Below, piece by piece: positions 43,699 to 52,207 of a stretch of 64,000 bases of DNA. Location: assembly GCA_013823945.1 (NCBI GenBank), contig PNMZ01000002.1, forward strand, positions 124,001 through 188,000, in the 5' to 3' direction. Position numbers and translations under genes: made by a program. The stretch's first letter is position 1. Every line of letters starts with the position of its first letter. This stretch comes from a bacterium (GTDB lineage: Bacteria; Armatimonadota; Fimbriimonadia; Fimbriimonadales; Fimbriimonadaceae). The notes under the pieces are model-generated. The model did not search any database, was not told where the DNA came from, and saw nothing but the letters and a program-made list of their open reading frames with translations.

Positions 43699-45674
43699 TA
43701 GGGATCGGTTATGAACTCCTGAGGAGTTATGATTCGACCTGTCTCATCAATAAATGCTAGTCGGAGGGGTGGAATTGGATCGCGCCCGCGGACGATTTTG
43801 ATGAGAATTCGGGATTCACCGGCGGTTGTGAACTCGGATGAACCAGAGGGATGGAGGAAGGGCCTTGGGGTCGTATCGTTGTAGCTGGTGACGAGGGTGC
43901 CGTCAATCCAGATTTTGAGTCCACCGGGAAATTGCGTTTGGAGATTGATCAGGCCAGAGGAATTCCAAGTGACATGAGCGTAGAGGTAGGTAACGCCCGG
44001 GCCGCCATTGAATACAGGTTCAATATCGAATTCTGTAGCCGGGAAGTTTTGGGTTTGCCAGCGGAGACCCATGCCACTACGACCCGAGAATGGTTGGGCC
44101 ATTGATTGCGTTTTTTGATCGTTCTTTTCGGGTGGGTGTTCGTACGAGAAACCCGTGCCTTCGATGTTAACGAATGGGCCGAGAACCGAGAATTGAGTGG
44201 GTTGAAGGAATGGGATTAGGAGTTGATATTTGTCCACTCGGAGACGGAGGTTTGTGTCGGGGGCCGTTGTCGTTGGAGGCTGGATAACGGTCGGGAAGTT
44301 GACCGATTCTCCGGGGCGGAGGGCGCAATCGGCGATTCGGCTGGCGATTTGCCATCCTTCTGGACCGTTGAGGGCCAATGCGATGTTGCGCGTTTCCTCG
44401 GTTGGGTTCTTGATTGTAATTTGGAGTTTTTTGGCGGGCGGTGCAGCGATTGGTGTTTCGAGGTAGATGATGGTGATGATGAGTCCGGCGAGTTCGGTTG
44501 TGGTTTTGAAGTTGTGAAGGAAGGCTAGTTCTGGTGCGGTGTTCCTAAGGTTCTGTTCTTGACCCTCTCCTGAGTCCTCCCCCAAAGGGGGAGGGGGATC
44601 GTTGTTTAGTTCGGGGCTAGTAACTCGTTGTGCCTCTGGCACTTGATCCCCACCTAAGTCCTCCTCCAGGGGGGGAGGGGGTGCACTCTCTAGCTCAGGG
44701 CTATTCACTAATTGTGCCTCTGGCTCTTGACCAACTCCTATTTCTTTCCCTTGGGCACTTTCTGAGATGAGGCGGGCAAAGTCGGCGATACCAGCCGGGG
44801 GAGAGATGTGTTTGAGGGCGTGGGTGGCAAGAAATGCTGGGTCAAGTGAGGTGGTGTAGTCGGGAGGGAGTGGGGCCCATAGGAAGCTTGCAATGGTTGC
44901 AGCGGTGGCAGCACTGAGGTCAGACTGACCGCCGCATCCGGCGGCGATGAGCATTGCTTGCTCGCTGTTTTGATTGGAGTGGAGGAGCCCAAGGAGAGCA
45001 AATGCGGCCGTTGCAATGCAATGAGATCGGTTGATATCGGAGAAATTATTGGCGAATTGGTTGGCAAAGAATTGGGCGGCTTCCGGGTTTCCGATATTTT
45101 TTGAAATTGCAGGAATGATGCGATGAAGTTGGGATTCAGCAGGAAGGATTGCGGTGACTCGATTTAAGAAGTCTTGGGCGGTATCTTCGGGCTGAGATTG
45201 GCTGAGAGCTACGGCAAGAGCGGCGGGAATCCAAGCGCCATCGCTCGCATGGTCAATGCTGGCATCGTGAAATGCAGAGGCATACGCGGCATGAGGATTT
45301 CCGTGATGGAGAAATCCCCAAACAAGCGAACGAAGGATCGCGCGCGGTCCATCACTCAGTGGATTGTCGAGAGAGCCGGAGTAAGGAGTTTCGAATCCGC
45401 GGCGGAGGTTGAAAAGTCCAAAAGCAGTTTCGTCGGTATGGTCATCGAGGGAATCAAGAAGGATTTGACCGTAAAGGAAGGGTTTACGGTCTTCGAAGTG
45501 TGCTTTTTGCCAGATGAGCCATGAATCAAGGCTTGGGTGGGGCGACATCCGGGTTGGAATGGGAGAGTATCCGGTGAGGCGTTGGAATTGGGCACGACCG
45601 ACGTGGGGGCTGCCGAGAGCGAGCCCCGCAATTGCGCCGAGAGCGGCTTGTTCAACCTGAATTTGAATACTCAT
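43698..45674 (-). CDS. ADP-ribosylglycohydrolase-like protein with a repeat-derived insert
   Basis: A 658-residue protein. The first 310 residues look like an ADP-ribosylglycohydrolase fold: ALGAIAGLALGSP, a TDET-type metal motif in DDHTDETAFGLF, and GCGGQSDLSAATAATIASF near the end, where the usual second metal pair DTD is only partly kept. Residues 318-372 hold two tandem copies of a 28-residue unit (SPEL, then PPPPL, EDSG), identical in type to the insert in the CCA enzyme. The C-terminal half is beta-rich and unassigned. No signal peptide is seen, so a cytoplasmic role is likely. Confidence 0.75.
   Translation of the reverse strand: MSIQIQVEQAALGAIAGLALGSPHVGRAQFQRLTGYSPIPTRMSPHPSLDSWLIWQKAHFEDRKPFLYGQILLDSLDDHTDETAFGLFNLRRGFETPYSGSLDNPLSDGPRAILRSLVWGFLHHGNPHAAYASAFHDASIDHASDGAWIPAALAVALSQSQPEDTAQDFLNRVTAILPAESQLHRIIPAISKNIGNPEAAQFFANQFANNFSDINRSHCIATAAFALLGLLHSNQNSEQAMLIAAGCGGQSDLSAATAATIASFLWAPLPPDYTTSLDPAFLATHALKHISPPAGIADFARLISESAQGKEIGVGQEPEAQLVNSPELESAPPPPLEEDLGGDQVPEAQRVTSPELNNDPPPPLGEDSGEGQEQNLRNTAPELAFLHNFKTTTELAGLIITIIYLETPIAAPPAKKLQITIKNPTEETRNIALALNGPEGWQIASRIADCALRPGESVNFPTVIQPPTTTAPDTNLRLRVDKYQLLIPFLQPTQFSVLGPFVNIEGTGFSYEHPPEKNDQKTQSMAQPFSGRSGMGLRWQTQNFPATEFDIEPVFNGGPGVTYLYAHVTWNSSGLINLQTQFPGGLKIWIDGTLVTSYNDTTPRPFLHPSGSSEFTTAGESRILIKIVRGRDPIPPLRLAFIDETGRIITPQEFITDP
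44560..44724. repeat. Tandem 81-84 bp repeat containing short-type dyads
   Basis: Two copies (about 44560-44640 and 44641-44724), each with a dyad such as CCTCCCCCAAAGGGGGAGGG and ending TGCCTCTGGC. They encode the two 28-residue repeats of the protein on the reverse strand. The dyads match the short-type repeat at 9668. Confidence 0.8.
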
Positions 45675-45742
45675 GAATTCTGCCTTAGTTTATCGTGGAA
45701 AGGGGGCTGGGGTTGCGCCGAATTGGGCAGTAGAATTTGGGG

Positions 45743-46318
45743 ATGCAGCAGATTGACCACGTTATTTTTCGGTGGATCAATCAGTGGCCGGACTTTGTAT
45801 TCCCTTTGTTTTATGGATTGAGTGAAGGCAATAAGTGGTTGGGAGTCAGGATTTTCCTTCTAGTGTTCTTAGTTTTTTGCCTGAGTCGGCCAAAATTGCG
45901 GGCGCCGGTGATCTTGGCAATCTTGGCGTTTCCGCTCGCGAATGAAGTGTGCGATCTCCTCAAGAATGGACTGATGATGCCGAGGCCGAGTGTGGATTTT
46001 CCGGAGGCGATTGTCCGGGTGAACCGGTTGACAAGTTTTGGGACAGCCAGTGCACATTCGGCGAATATGATGGCGGTTGCAACCGCGTTTTTTATCTATG
46101 CTCGACCATGGGGGTGGGGATGGTTGGTGATTGCGATTCTGACGGGAATTTCTCGGGTTTATGTGGGGGTTCATTACCCATATCAGGTGTTGTTTGGGTG
46201 GCTCGTAGGTGCGGGCGTTGCTTTTGGGTTAGCGCATATTTGGGAGTTGATCAAAAAACGTCGTGGCCTTCAGAATGAAGACCACGACGATCAGTTACCG
46301 GAAAGTTCAGCGGTTTAG
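45743..46318 (+). CDS. PAP2 family membrane phosphatase
   Basis: An acid-phosphatase-fold membrane enzyme of 191 residues. The three active-site motifs are KNGLMMPRP, SAHSANMMAVA and SRVYVGVHYPYQV, with hydrophobic helices between. Such enzymes dephosphorylate undecaprenyl pyrophosphate, phosphatidic acid or similar lipids. ATG 45743 gives MQQIDHVIF. The substrate is not determined. Confidence 0.92.
   Translation: MQQIDHVIFRWINQWPDFVFPLFYGLSEGNKWLGVRIFLLVFLVFCLSRPKLRAPVILAILAFPLANEVCDLLKNGLMMPRPSVDFPEAIVRVNRLTSFGTASAHSANMMAVATAFFIYARPWGWGWLVIAILTGISRVYVGVHYPYQVLFGWLVGAGVAFGLAHIWELIKKRRGLQNEDHDDQLPESSAV
46259..46289. terminator. Possible terminator in the PAP2 gene end
   Basis: CGTCGTGG and CCACGACG form a perfect 8 bp stem around a 15-base loop within the last codons of the PAP2 gene, close to the convergent GerMN gene. 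Confidence 0.4.
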
Positions 46319-46878
46319 TTGCCACCCATTGGGATGACGGGCTGGGGTTCGGACAGGTCAATATGTCCGCCAATTGATTCGATTTTCTTGCCTTCGACAA
46401 GGAACTGAACGGCGTTGATGTCCTTGAATTGACTCATGACTTTGAGAACACCTTCGACGAGAATCATTTCATCCATACTGCCGAATCCAGCTTCGGTTTC
46501 CTTGCTCATGTCAACGGTGGCGATTTTGTCCTTGGTTGTGACACTCAGAACTTTTGTTCCGGCGGGAATTGAGTCTAGTTTGCTGAGGTATTGATTGATT
46601 GCCCAGACTTTGGGGTCAACTCCCGGGGGTGGGGTAGAGGTTGAACGGTCGTACTTGACGTCGTCTTGAGTCACGCGGGGGGTGAGTTCGGTGACTTCTC
46701 CGTTTTGGGGCTCATCGGGAGTGACTTGGATATTGGGTTTGGATTGGGCCGCGACTTCAGGCTTTGGTTTGGGGCTGGCTTGTTCATTACTGGCGTAGAT
46801 GCCGAGTCCGGCGAGGGTGACAGTGCCGAGGGCGATGAGGCCGAGGGCGAGACCATTTCGATTGCTGTTTTTACCCAT
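46315..46878 (-). CDS. GerMN domain protein
   Basis: 187 residues with an N-terminal membrane anchor (LGLIALGTVTLAGLGIY), a Pro/Thr-rich linker and a C-terminal GerMN domain (LSVTTKDKIATVDMS, then VLKVMSQFKDINAVQFLVEG). GerMN domains occur in envelope and peptidoglycan-related proteins, including outside spore formers. It follows amiC on the same strand by 2 bp, so a joint role in cell wall remodelling is likely. Confidence 0.9.
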   Translation of the reverse strand: MGKNSNRNGLALGLIALGTVTLAGLGIYASNEQASPKPKPEVAAQSKPNIQVTPDEPQNGEVTELTPRVTQDDVKYDRSTSTPPPGVDPKVWAINQYLSKLDSIPAGTKVLSVTTKDKIATVDMSKETEAGFGSMDEMILVEGVLKVMSQFKDINAVQFLVEGKKIESIGGHIDLSEPQPVIPMGGN

Positions 46879-46880
46879 GA

Positions 46881-48491
46881 TTATTTGTTCCCCAGGAAGA
46901 TTTCTACGCCTCGGAGAATGGCTTGGGCCATTCTTTCGGTGAAGTCTTTGGATGAGAGCTGTGCTCGGTCGTTTTTGTGGTTGATGAATCCCAGTTCGAT
47001 CAGCACGGATGGCACGGTGCTGTCGCGGAGGACTTTGAATCCTGAGCTGTAGATGCGAGAGTCTGACCAGGTGCCGAGGTCAGGAATTTTGCTGACCTTG
47101 GCGATTTCGGACTGGATGCACTCGGCGAGGAGTCGGTCGAATGGATCTTGTTTATGATAGAAAGTCATTCCCCCGGATCGGCCGTTTTCTTTGGCAATGC
47201 TGTTAACGTGGATGCTGATGAATGCAGCGGCTTGACTTCGGTTGGCGATGGCTGGGCGTTCGCTCAATGACGGATAAACATCGGTTGACCTTGTGAGGAT
47301 GACGCTCGCTCCGTAACTTTGGAGAAGTTCGCCGAGACGGACGCTGATTGGGAGAACAATGTCTTTTTCATAGAGATTGCCGAATCTTGCCCCGCTATCT
47401 TTGCCACCGTGTCCGGGGTCAATGACGATGACTTTGCCTTGAAGACCACCTGATCGTGGAGGAACAGAGACACGGATTCGAATGGTATTGCCGCTCGTTG
47501 ATGCAGAAAAAGCCAATGCGCGGCTGGTGACAATTGTTAGAGTGGCACTCCTTCCATCGGATCCGGTTTGCATTGAGGTGATCCAGCGGGATGACTCGAG
47601 CTGGGTGCTGGTCATCTGCCGGAACTCGGCATCGGGGAGGGTGATTTGGAGTTGAGTGGGAGTGATGTACTGAACTGAGGGTGGCGATGTGAGTGACTTT
47701 GAAGATTTGATTGTGAGCAGAGTGCTGGCGTTTGTATCTTCGGCGATTTGGGGTTGATCGAGAATGAAGCTCGGAGCGGCGATTCCAGCGGGGTTCGGTT
47801 TAGTATTTTGAACCGGAATAATTGGCTCGGTAATCTTTGCGGGATCCTGAGAAACGACAGGCGGAAGGGAAATTTTGAGTTGTCGGGTTTCGGGAGATGC
47901 TTTGGCAGAGACGGCAACGGCACCAGGGTGTTCGAGTACGACACGGGCAGTGCTGGGGTCAAATTGACCGATTCTCCACCAGGCGGGGAGGGTTGCATTT
48001 TCGGGGACATCCATGCGCCCGCCAATGAAGTCGATGACAAGGCGGTCGGGATTTGTCAGTCGGAGATATTTGGGTCTGACCTTTATCGTGGAGTCAACTT
48101 GAAGTCCTTCGGGAGTGATTTCGACGTTCCGGATTCTCCCCAGAACTCGGTAATGGTCTCCATCCCATTCGGCGAGGGCGCCGAGGAATCGTGCGGACTC
48201 GGTGAGAGACATCAGGAGTTTGCCTCCTTCACGGAGGATTGGAACTCGGAACAGCTTGCCTTCGGTGACAACTTGCATTTCGTTGCCATTGAGGGAAACG
48301 TTCCACTGCCAGGACTTAGCGAGGGATGGTTCTATGAAGCATTGATCGCCGACACGAAAACCGGATGTCGTGTTGGGTGAATTGTAGGTCAGTTGAACGG
48401 AAACTGGTTCAAGTTTGGCGGCACTTGCTGCGCACGCTAGCACCATCCATGGAGCTAAACAGGCGATCCATCGCTTCATAACTTTTGGCAT
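46881..48491 (-). CDS. amiC: N-acetylmuramoyl-L-alanine amidase with AMIN domains
   Basis: A secreted zinc amidase of 536 residues that cleaves the bond between muramic acid and the peptide stem. Signal peptide near residues 8-24, a copper-amine-oxidase-N-like stretch at about 30-115, an AMIN domain pair at about 120-340, and the Amidase_3 domain from about 350: VIDPGHGGKDSGA, RSTDVYPSLSERPAIAN, FISIHVNS and VLIELGFINH. All zinc ligands and the catalytic Glu are visible. Cotranscribed with the GerMN gene. Confidence 0.94.
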   Translation of the reverse strand: MPKVMKRWIACLAPWMVLACAASAAKLEPVSVQLTYNSPNTTSGFRVGDQCFIEPSLAKSWQWNVSLNGNEMQVVTEGKLFRVPILREGGKLLMSLTESARFLGALAEWDGDHYRVLGRIRNVEITPEGLQVDSTIKVRPKYLRLTNPDRLVIDFIGGRMDVPENATLPAWWRIGQFDPSTARVVLEHPGAVAVSAKASPETRQLKISLPPVVSQDPAKITEPIIPVQNTKPNPAGIAAPSFILDQPQIAEDTNASTLLTIKSSKSLTSPPSVQYITPTQLQITLPDAEFRQMTSTQLESSRWITSMQTGSDGRSATLTIVTSRALAFSASTSGNTIRIRVSVPPRSGGLQGKVIVIDPGHGGKDSGARFGNLYEKDIVLPISVRLGELLQSYGASVILTRSTDVYPSLSERPAIANRSQAAAFISIHVNSIAKENGRSGGMTFYHKQDPFDRLLAECIQSEIAKVSKIPDLGTWSDSRIYSSGFKVLRDSTVPSVLIELGFINHKNDRAQLSSKDFTERMAQAILRGVEIFLGNK

Positions 48492-48611
48492 TATGGCTGA
48501 TAAACGAGTAAAAGTACTTGATGGTTCAACAAAATGGGAAGTTTTTGGAGGATTTCGCCCAGATGTTATATTCGGGAGAAATTCCGAAACCTAGAGCAAT
48601 TTGTTAGGGTT

Positions 48612-49418
48612 TCACGAATCGACGTTTCCAAGATTGTCTACGGCTTTGATTTCTTCTTCAATTGTTTCTGGGATTCCATCATCTGGTGTAGCTTGATTGC
48701 GGTAAGCGTGGATGCCCCCGCCAATGAGGATGAGGAATAGGACGCTCCAGAAGAGGGCAGGAGGCATTTCCGGAATATAGAAGCCGGGCTTGGCGATCTT
48801 GGTGTAGTGGTGGGCGGACATGACGGCGAGTTTGACGCCAGCCCAACCGACGAGGAGGAATGCCATGTGCTCAAGAAATGGATACTTTTCGAGGAGACCA
48901 AGGAAGACTTTGGCGGCATATCGGAGAAGAATGACGCCAATGATTGCACCTGCGTAGATCACCCAAAGTTTGGATTCAAATTTCTGACCTTCGCCAACTT
49001 GAACAAGAGCGACGGCGGCAAGGACACTGTCAACAGCGAATGCGATATCGGCGAGTTCGACGAGGAGGACGGTTTTCCAAAAACTGGCTTTGTCGCCAAC
49101 ATGTCCAATTTGCTTTTCTTCGTGATGATCTCGATTAAAGAAGAAGTGCTTGACAGTGATCCAGACCAAATAGAGTGCGCCGATGGCTTGGAGCCACCAG
49201 AGTCCCATGATGAATGTGGCGAGAAGGATCGCTATCGCCCGGAAAATGAATGCTCCTCCAAGGCCATAGATGAGGGCCCTGCTCCGGAGTTTTTCTGGAA
49301 GATGGCGCACCATGATCGCGAGAACGAGGGCGTTATCGGCGGAGAGGAGACCTTCTAGGAGGATGAGCATCCCAATGATCGGGATGTCGGTAACCTCAAA
49401 AATTTGCTGGGGGATCAT
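48612..49418 (-). CDS. TerC family integral membrane protein
   Basis: 268 residues with seven or more helices. Key acidic motifs ADNALVLAIMVRHLP and ELADIAFAVDSVLAAVALV are present. TerC family members serve in tellurite resistance and in metal export, often Mn2+ supply to secreted enzymes. ATG 49418 gives MIPQQIFEVTDIPIIGMLI; the frame is open upstream to 49523, overlapping the FmdB gene, and is less likely. Confidence 0.92.
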   Translation of the reverse strand: MIPQQIFEVTDIPIIGMLILLEGLLSADNALVLAIMVRHLPEKLRSRALIYGLGGAFIFRAIAILLATFIMGLWWLQAIGALYLVWITVKHFFFNRDHHEEKQIGHVGDKASFWKTVLLVELADIAFAVDSVLAAVALVQVGEGQKFESKLWVIYAGAIIGVILLRYAAKVFLGLLEKYPFLEHMAFLLVGWAGVKLAVMSAHHYTKIAKPGFYIPEMPPALFWSVLFLILIGGGIHAYRNQATPDDGIPETIEEEIKAVDNLGNVDS

Positions 49419-49492
49419 GGGCGATTGGACTCTTGGAGCGCAGGGTGATTCTGTCACAATTTTAGCGATCCAAACAGTCTCAGGAAAAAAGA

Positions 49493-49750
49493 ATGCCAAT
49501 TTACGTTTACGAATGCGACACATGCCACGACGTTTATGAAGTTGAGCAGCGGATTATTGAGGACGCTTTGACGGAGTGTCGGTGTGGGAAAGGGAAAGTG
49601 AAACGAGTGATTCAGCCAGTGGGGGTGGCTTTTAAGGGTTCGGGTTTTTACATTAATGATGTGGCGGGCGGAAGCTCGGCTCCGTCGGCGAAGAGTGAAG
49701 AGCCAGCAAAAGTAGACGCACCAAAAACTGAAGCTCCCGCGAGCGAATAG
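49493..49750 (+). CDS. FmdB family zinc ribbon protein
   Basis: 85 residues beginning MPIYVYECDTCHDVYEVEQR, then a second pair (CRCGKGKVKRVI), together a four-Cys zinc ribbon, then GVAFKGSGFYINDV and a Ala/Glu/Pro-rich tail. The family regulates formamidase or amidase genes in some bacteria, and is often unassigned. Here an amidase gene lies directly downstream (49790), which fits that association. Confidence 0.9.
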   Translation: MPIYVYECDTCHDVYEVEQRIIEDALTECRCGKGKVKRVIQPVGVAFKGSGFYINDVAGGSSAPSAKSEEPAKVDAPKTEAPASE

Positions 49751-49789
49751 TTTGCGTTTTTGTGGGGGAGGTCTGGTACGGTTTGGTCT

Positions 49790-51463
49790 GTGCCAGACCT
49801 TTCTCGTTCAGAGTTCTTGAAATTGACCGGATGTGGGATTGCGGGGATGATGTTGCCGGGTGCAGCCGGGGCGGTGGATTTTCAAGAGGGTGAAATTTCT
49901 GAAGCGGATATTAAGACGGCTCTGCGCTTGGCGAATCTGAACTTTGCCGACGATGAAATCAAGGAGATGGTCGGCTCGGTCAAGGATTTTGGTCAATGGT
50001 GGCCCCCTTTACGAGAGGCGGCAAAAGACTCCGGATTTATGGGGATGAACTACCGGGTTGCTGAGGTAGGGGGGAATAGTGATTTTCCGGATGAGACGTT
50101 ATCTTTAGCTGAGAGGGTGGTTGAATTGCCGAAATCGGATGATGATTTGGCATTTATGGATGTGGTTGATCTAGGGGTTTTGATCAGAACTAATCGGGTG
50201 AGTTCTGTAAAGTTGACGCAATTGTTCTTGTCGCGACTGAAGAAGTACGGACCGAAGTTGCGATGCGTCGTTAATTTGACGGAGGAGCGGGCCCTCGCCC
50301 AGGCCAAGCGGATGGATGATTTGCTTGCTCAGGGGTCGTATTTGGGGCCGCTCCATGGGATTCCGTTTGGGGTTAAGGATTTATTTGATGCCGAGGGGTA
50401 TCCGACAACTTGGGGAATCGGGACTCGGAAAGACGAGGTATCGGGAGATGATTCTGATGTAGTTCGAATTTTGGAAGGGGCGGGAGGAGTTTTGGTAGCG
50501 AAGCTCAGTTTGGGTGCTTTGGCGATGGGAGATGTTTGGTATGAGGGGCGGACAGAGAGTCCTTGGGATGCGAAGATTGGGAGCAGTGGGAGTTCGGCGG
50601 GTTCAGGAAGTGCGGTGGCGGCAGGTTTGGTTCCTTTTGCGATTGGGACAGAGACAAACGGATCGCTTGTTTCGCCGGCGCATAACTGTCGGGTAACGAC
50701 GTTGCGACCGACGTTTGGTTCGGTTAGCCGGGCGGGGGCAATGGCATTGTGTTGGAGCTTGGATAAAGTTGGCCCGATATGCCGAACGGTTGAAGACTGC
50801 GCGGTGGTGTTTTCGGTTCTCTGTGCGCCGACCGGAAATGACCCGAGTCAGGTTGTTCTGACATTCGGGTACTCGACTTTAGGGGATTTGAGTGGCTTGA
50901 CGGTGGGTTACTTGGTCAACCGGGAGCAAGATTTGGAAGCCGAGATTTCGGATTCGAATCGACCTTGGCTGAAGGTGGCAAGAGAGTTGGGAGCGACGGT
51001 CAAGCCTTGCTACTTGCCCGCATTTCCGGATGGGATGTATTCGATTCTGTTTGCCGAGTGTGCGGCGGCTTTTGAATCTTTCACGAGAAGCGAAGCGATT
51101 CAGGATTTGGAGGGGTATTCGAGTTGGCCGGAGAGCTTCCGGAGTGGGCGTTTGATCCCGGCGGTGGAGTACATTCAGGCGGATCGGTACCGATTGGTGT
51201 TAGCTGATCTTTATCGAGAGGTTTTGGGTGAGTTTGCTTTTGTCATGGCGGATGACCGGTTGTATTCTCGAATTTATGGCCTGAATGCAACTGGGATTCC
51301 GCAGATGTATATTCCGGCGGGGGTGAGTGAGAGAGGAGCGGCGAGGGGCTTTTCGATGATTTGTTCGTCTTTTGCGGAGGGAGACATGATGCGGGCAGGG
51401 TTTGCGATTCAGCGAAAGATGGGGTTTGAGCGGTTGCGACCGGATATGTCGGTTTGGGGTTGA
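49790..51463 (+). CDS. Amidase signature family enzyme
   Basis: A hydrolase of about 557 residues. The Ser-cis-Ser-Lys triad is complete: Lys in GIPFGVKDLFD, cis-Ser in GSSGSSAGSGSAVAAG, nucleophile Ser in GTETNGSLVSPA. The start lies in a region without ATG: GTG 49790 gives VPDLSRSEFLKLTG, a Tat-like start followed by CGIAGMMLPGAAGAV, while TTG 49760 is also in frame. It probably hydrolyses an amide or peptide substrate. The FmdB gene upstream may control it. Confidence 0.9.
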   Translation: MPDLSRSEFLKLTGCGIAGMMLPGAAGAVDFQEGEISEADIKTALRLANLNFADDEIKEMVGSVKDFGQWWPPLREAAKDSGFMGMNYRVAEVGGNSDFPDETLSLAERVVELPKSDDDLAFMDVVDLGVLIRTNRVSSVKLTQLFLSRLKKYGPKLRCVVNLTEERALAQAKRMDDLLAQGSYLGPLHGIPFGVKDLFDAEGYPTTWGIGTRKDEVSGDDSDVVRILEGAGGVLVAKLSLGALAMGDVWYEGRTESPWDAKIGSSGSSAGSGSAVAAGLVPFAIGTETNGSLVSPAHNCRVTTLRPTFGSVSRAGAMALCWSLDKVGPICRTVEDCAVVFSVLCAPTGNDPSQVVLTFGYSTLGDLSGLTVGYLVNREQDLEAEISDSNRPWLKVARELGATVKPCYLPAFPDGMYSILFAECAAAFESFTRSEAIQDLEGYSSWPESFRSGRLIPAVEYIQADRYRLVLADLYREVLGEFAFVMADDRLYSRIYGLNATGIPQMYIPAGVSERGAARGFSMICSSFAEGDMMRAGFAIQRKMGFERLRPDMSVWG

Positions 51464-51486
51464 GCAAAGAGTTTCATGCTCAGCCC
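51457..51486. terminator. Bidirectional terminator between amidase and msrA
   Basis: GGGTTGAGCA and TGCTCAGCCC form a 10 bp stem with one G-T pair around a 10-base loop, spanning the amidase stop. The genes are convergent. Confidence 0.6.
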
Positions 51487-51493
51487 ATTGTGA

Positions 51494-52123
51494 TCAGGGC
51501 TTGACGTGATCAGATCGGTCGATGGCGCAGAATCGTCCGGTTTTTTCTGAGTACTGTTGGTGGTAGGTTTCGGCCATGTAGAACGGTTGGTTGGGGATTA
51601 TTTCTGTGACGATTGGGCGTTTGAAGAGGGGGGCGGCTCTTTTCTTGGATTCCTTGGCGATGCGCTCTTGTTCTGGCGTTGTTGGATAGATTCCGGAGCG
51701 ATACATATCCCCGAAGTCAGGGCCTTGACTGTTGAGAGTGCACGGGTTGTGGATGTCCCAGAATCGGTCGAGGACTTGGGAGTAGGTGATGATGGTGGGA
51801 TCAAATTCGACCATGACGCCTTCTGCGGCTCCGGTATTTTCGTAAGAGACTTGCTTGTATGTGGGATTTTTGACTTTGCCACCGATGTAACCGACGGCAG
51901 TTCCTGTGATTCCCGGGGTCATGCGGAAGTACTTTTCGGTTCCCCAGAAGCATCCTCCGGCGAGGATGGCGCGATCTCGTTTGGATGATTTGGGCTTGTT
52001 TTTTGTGGGTTCGAGTTTGATTGTAGGGGAGATGCTGGTGTCTTTAGGGGTGGTTTGGGTGGCGGCATAGGCGACGAGGGAGAGGGCGGCGATTCCAGCG
52101 AGCGTAGCGGCGATTGTTTTCAT
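51494..52123 (-). CDS. msrA: Peptide methionine sulfoxide reductase A, exported
   Basis: Reduces methionine S-sulfoxide in proteins. 209 residues with an N-terminal signal (ATLAGIAALSLVAYA) and then the MsrA core: catalytic Cys in AGGCFWGTEKYF, GYIGGKVKNPTYKQVS, and C-terminal DHVKP after QYSEKTGRFCAI, where a resolving Cys lies. The signal places it outside the cytoplasm. The longer frame to 53104 runs through antisense of purB and is rejected. Confidence 0.93.
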   Translation of the reverse strand: MKTIAATLAGIAALSLVAYAATQTTPKDTSISPTIKLEPTKNKPKSSKRDRAILAGGCFWGTEKYFRMTPGITGTAVGYIGGKVKNPTYKQVSYENTGAAEGVMVEFDPTIITYSQVLDRFWDIHNPCTLNSQGPDFGDMYRSGIYPTTPEQERIAKESKKRAAPLFKRPIVTEIIPNQPFYMAETYHQQYSEKTGRFCAIDRSDHVKP

Positions 52124-52207
52124 CTGTATGCATACTAATGCGTTAGGGTGGGGATTTGTTGCAGGATAATGTCCGGGGATCAAAAATTCGCTAGGTAAAT
52201 TGGGGTT

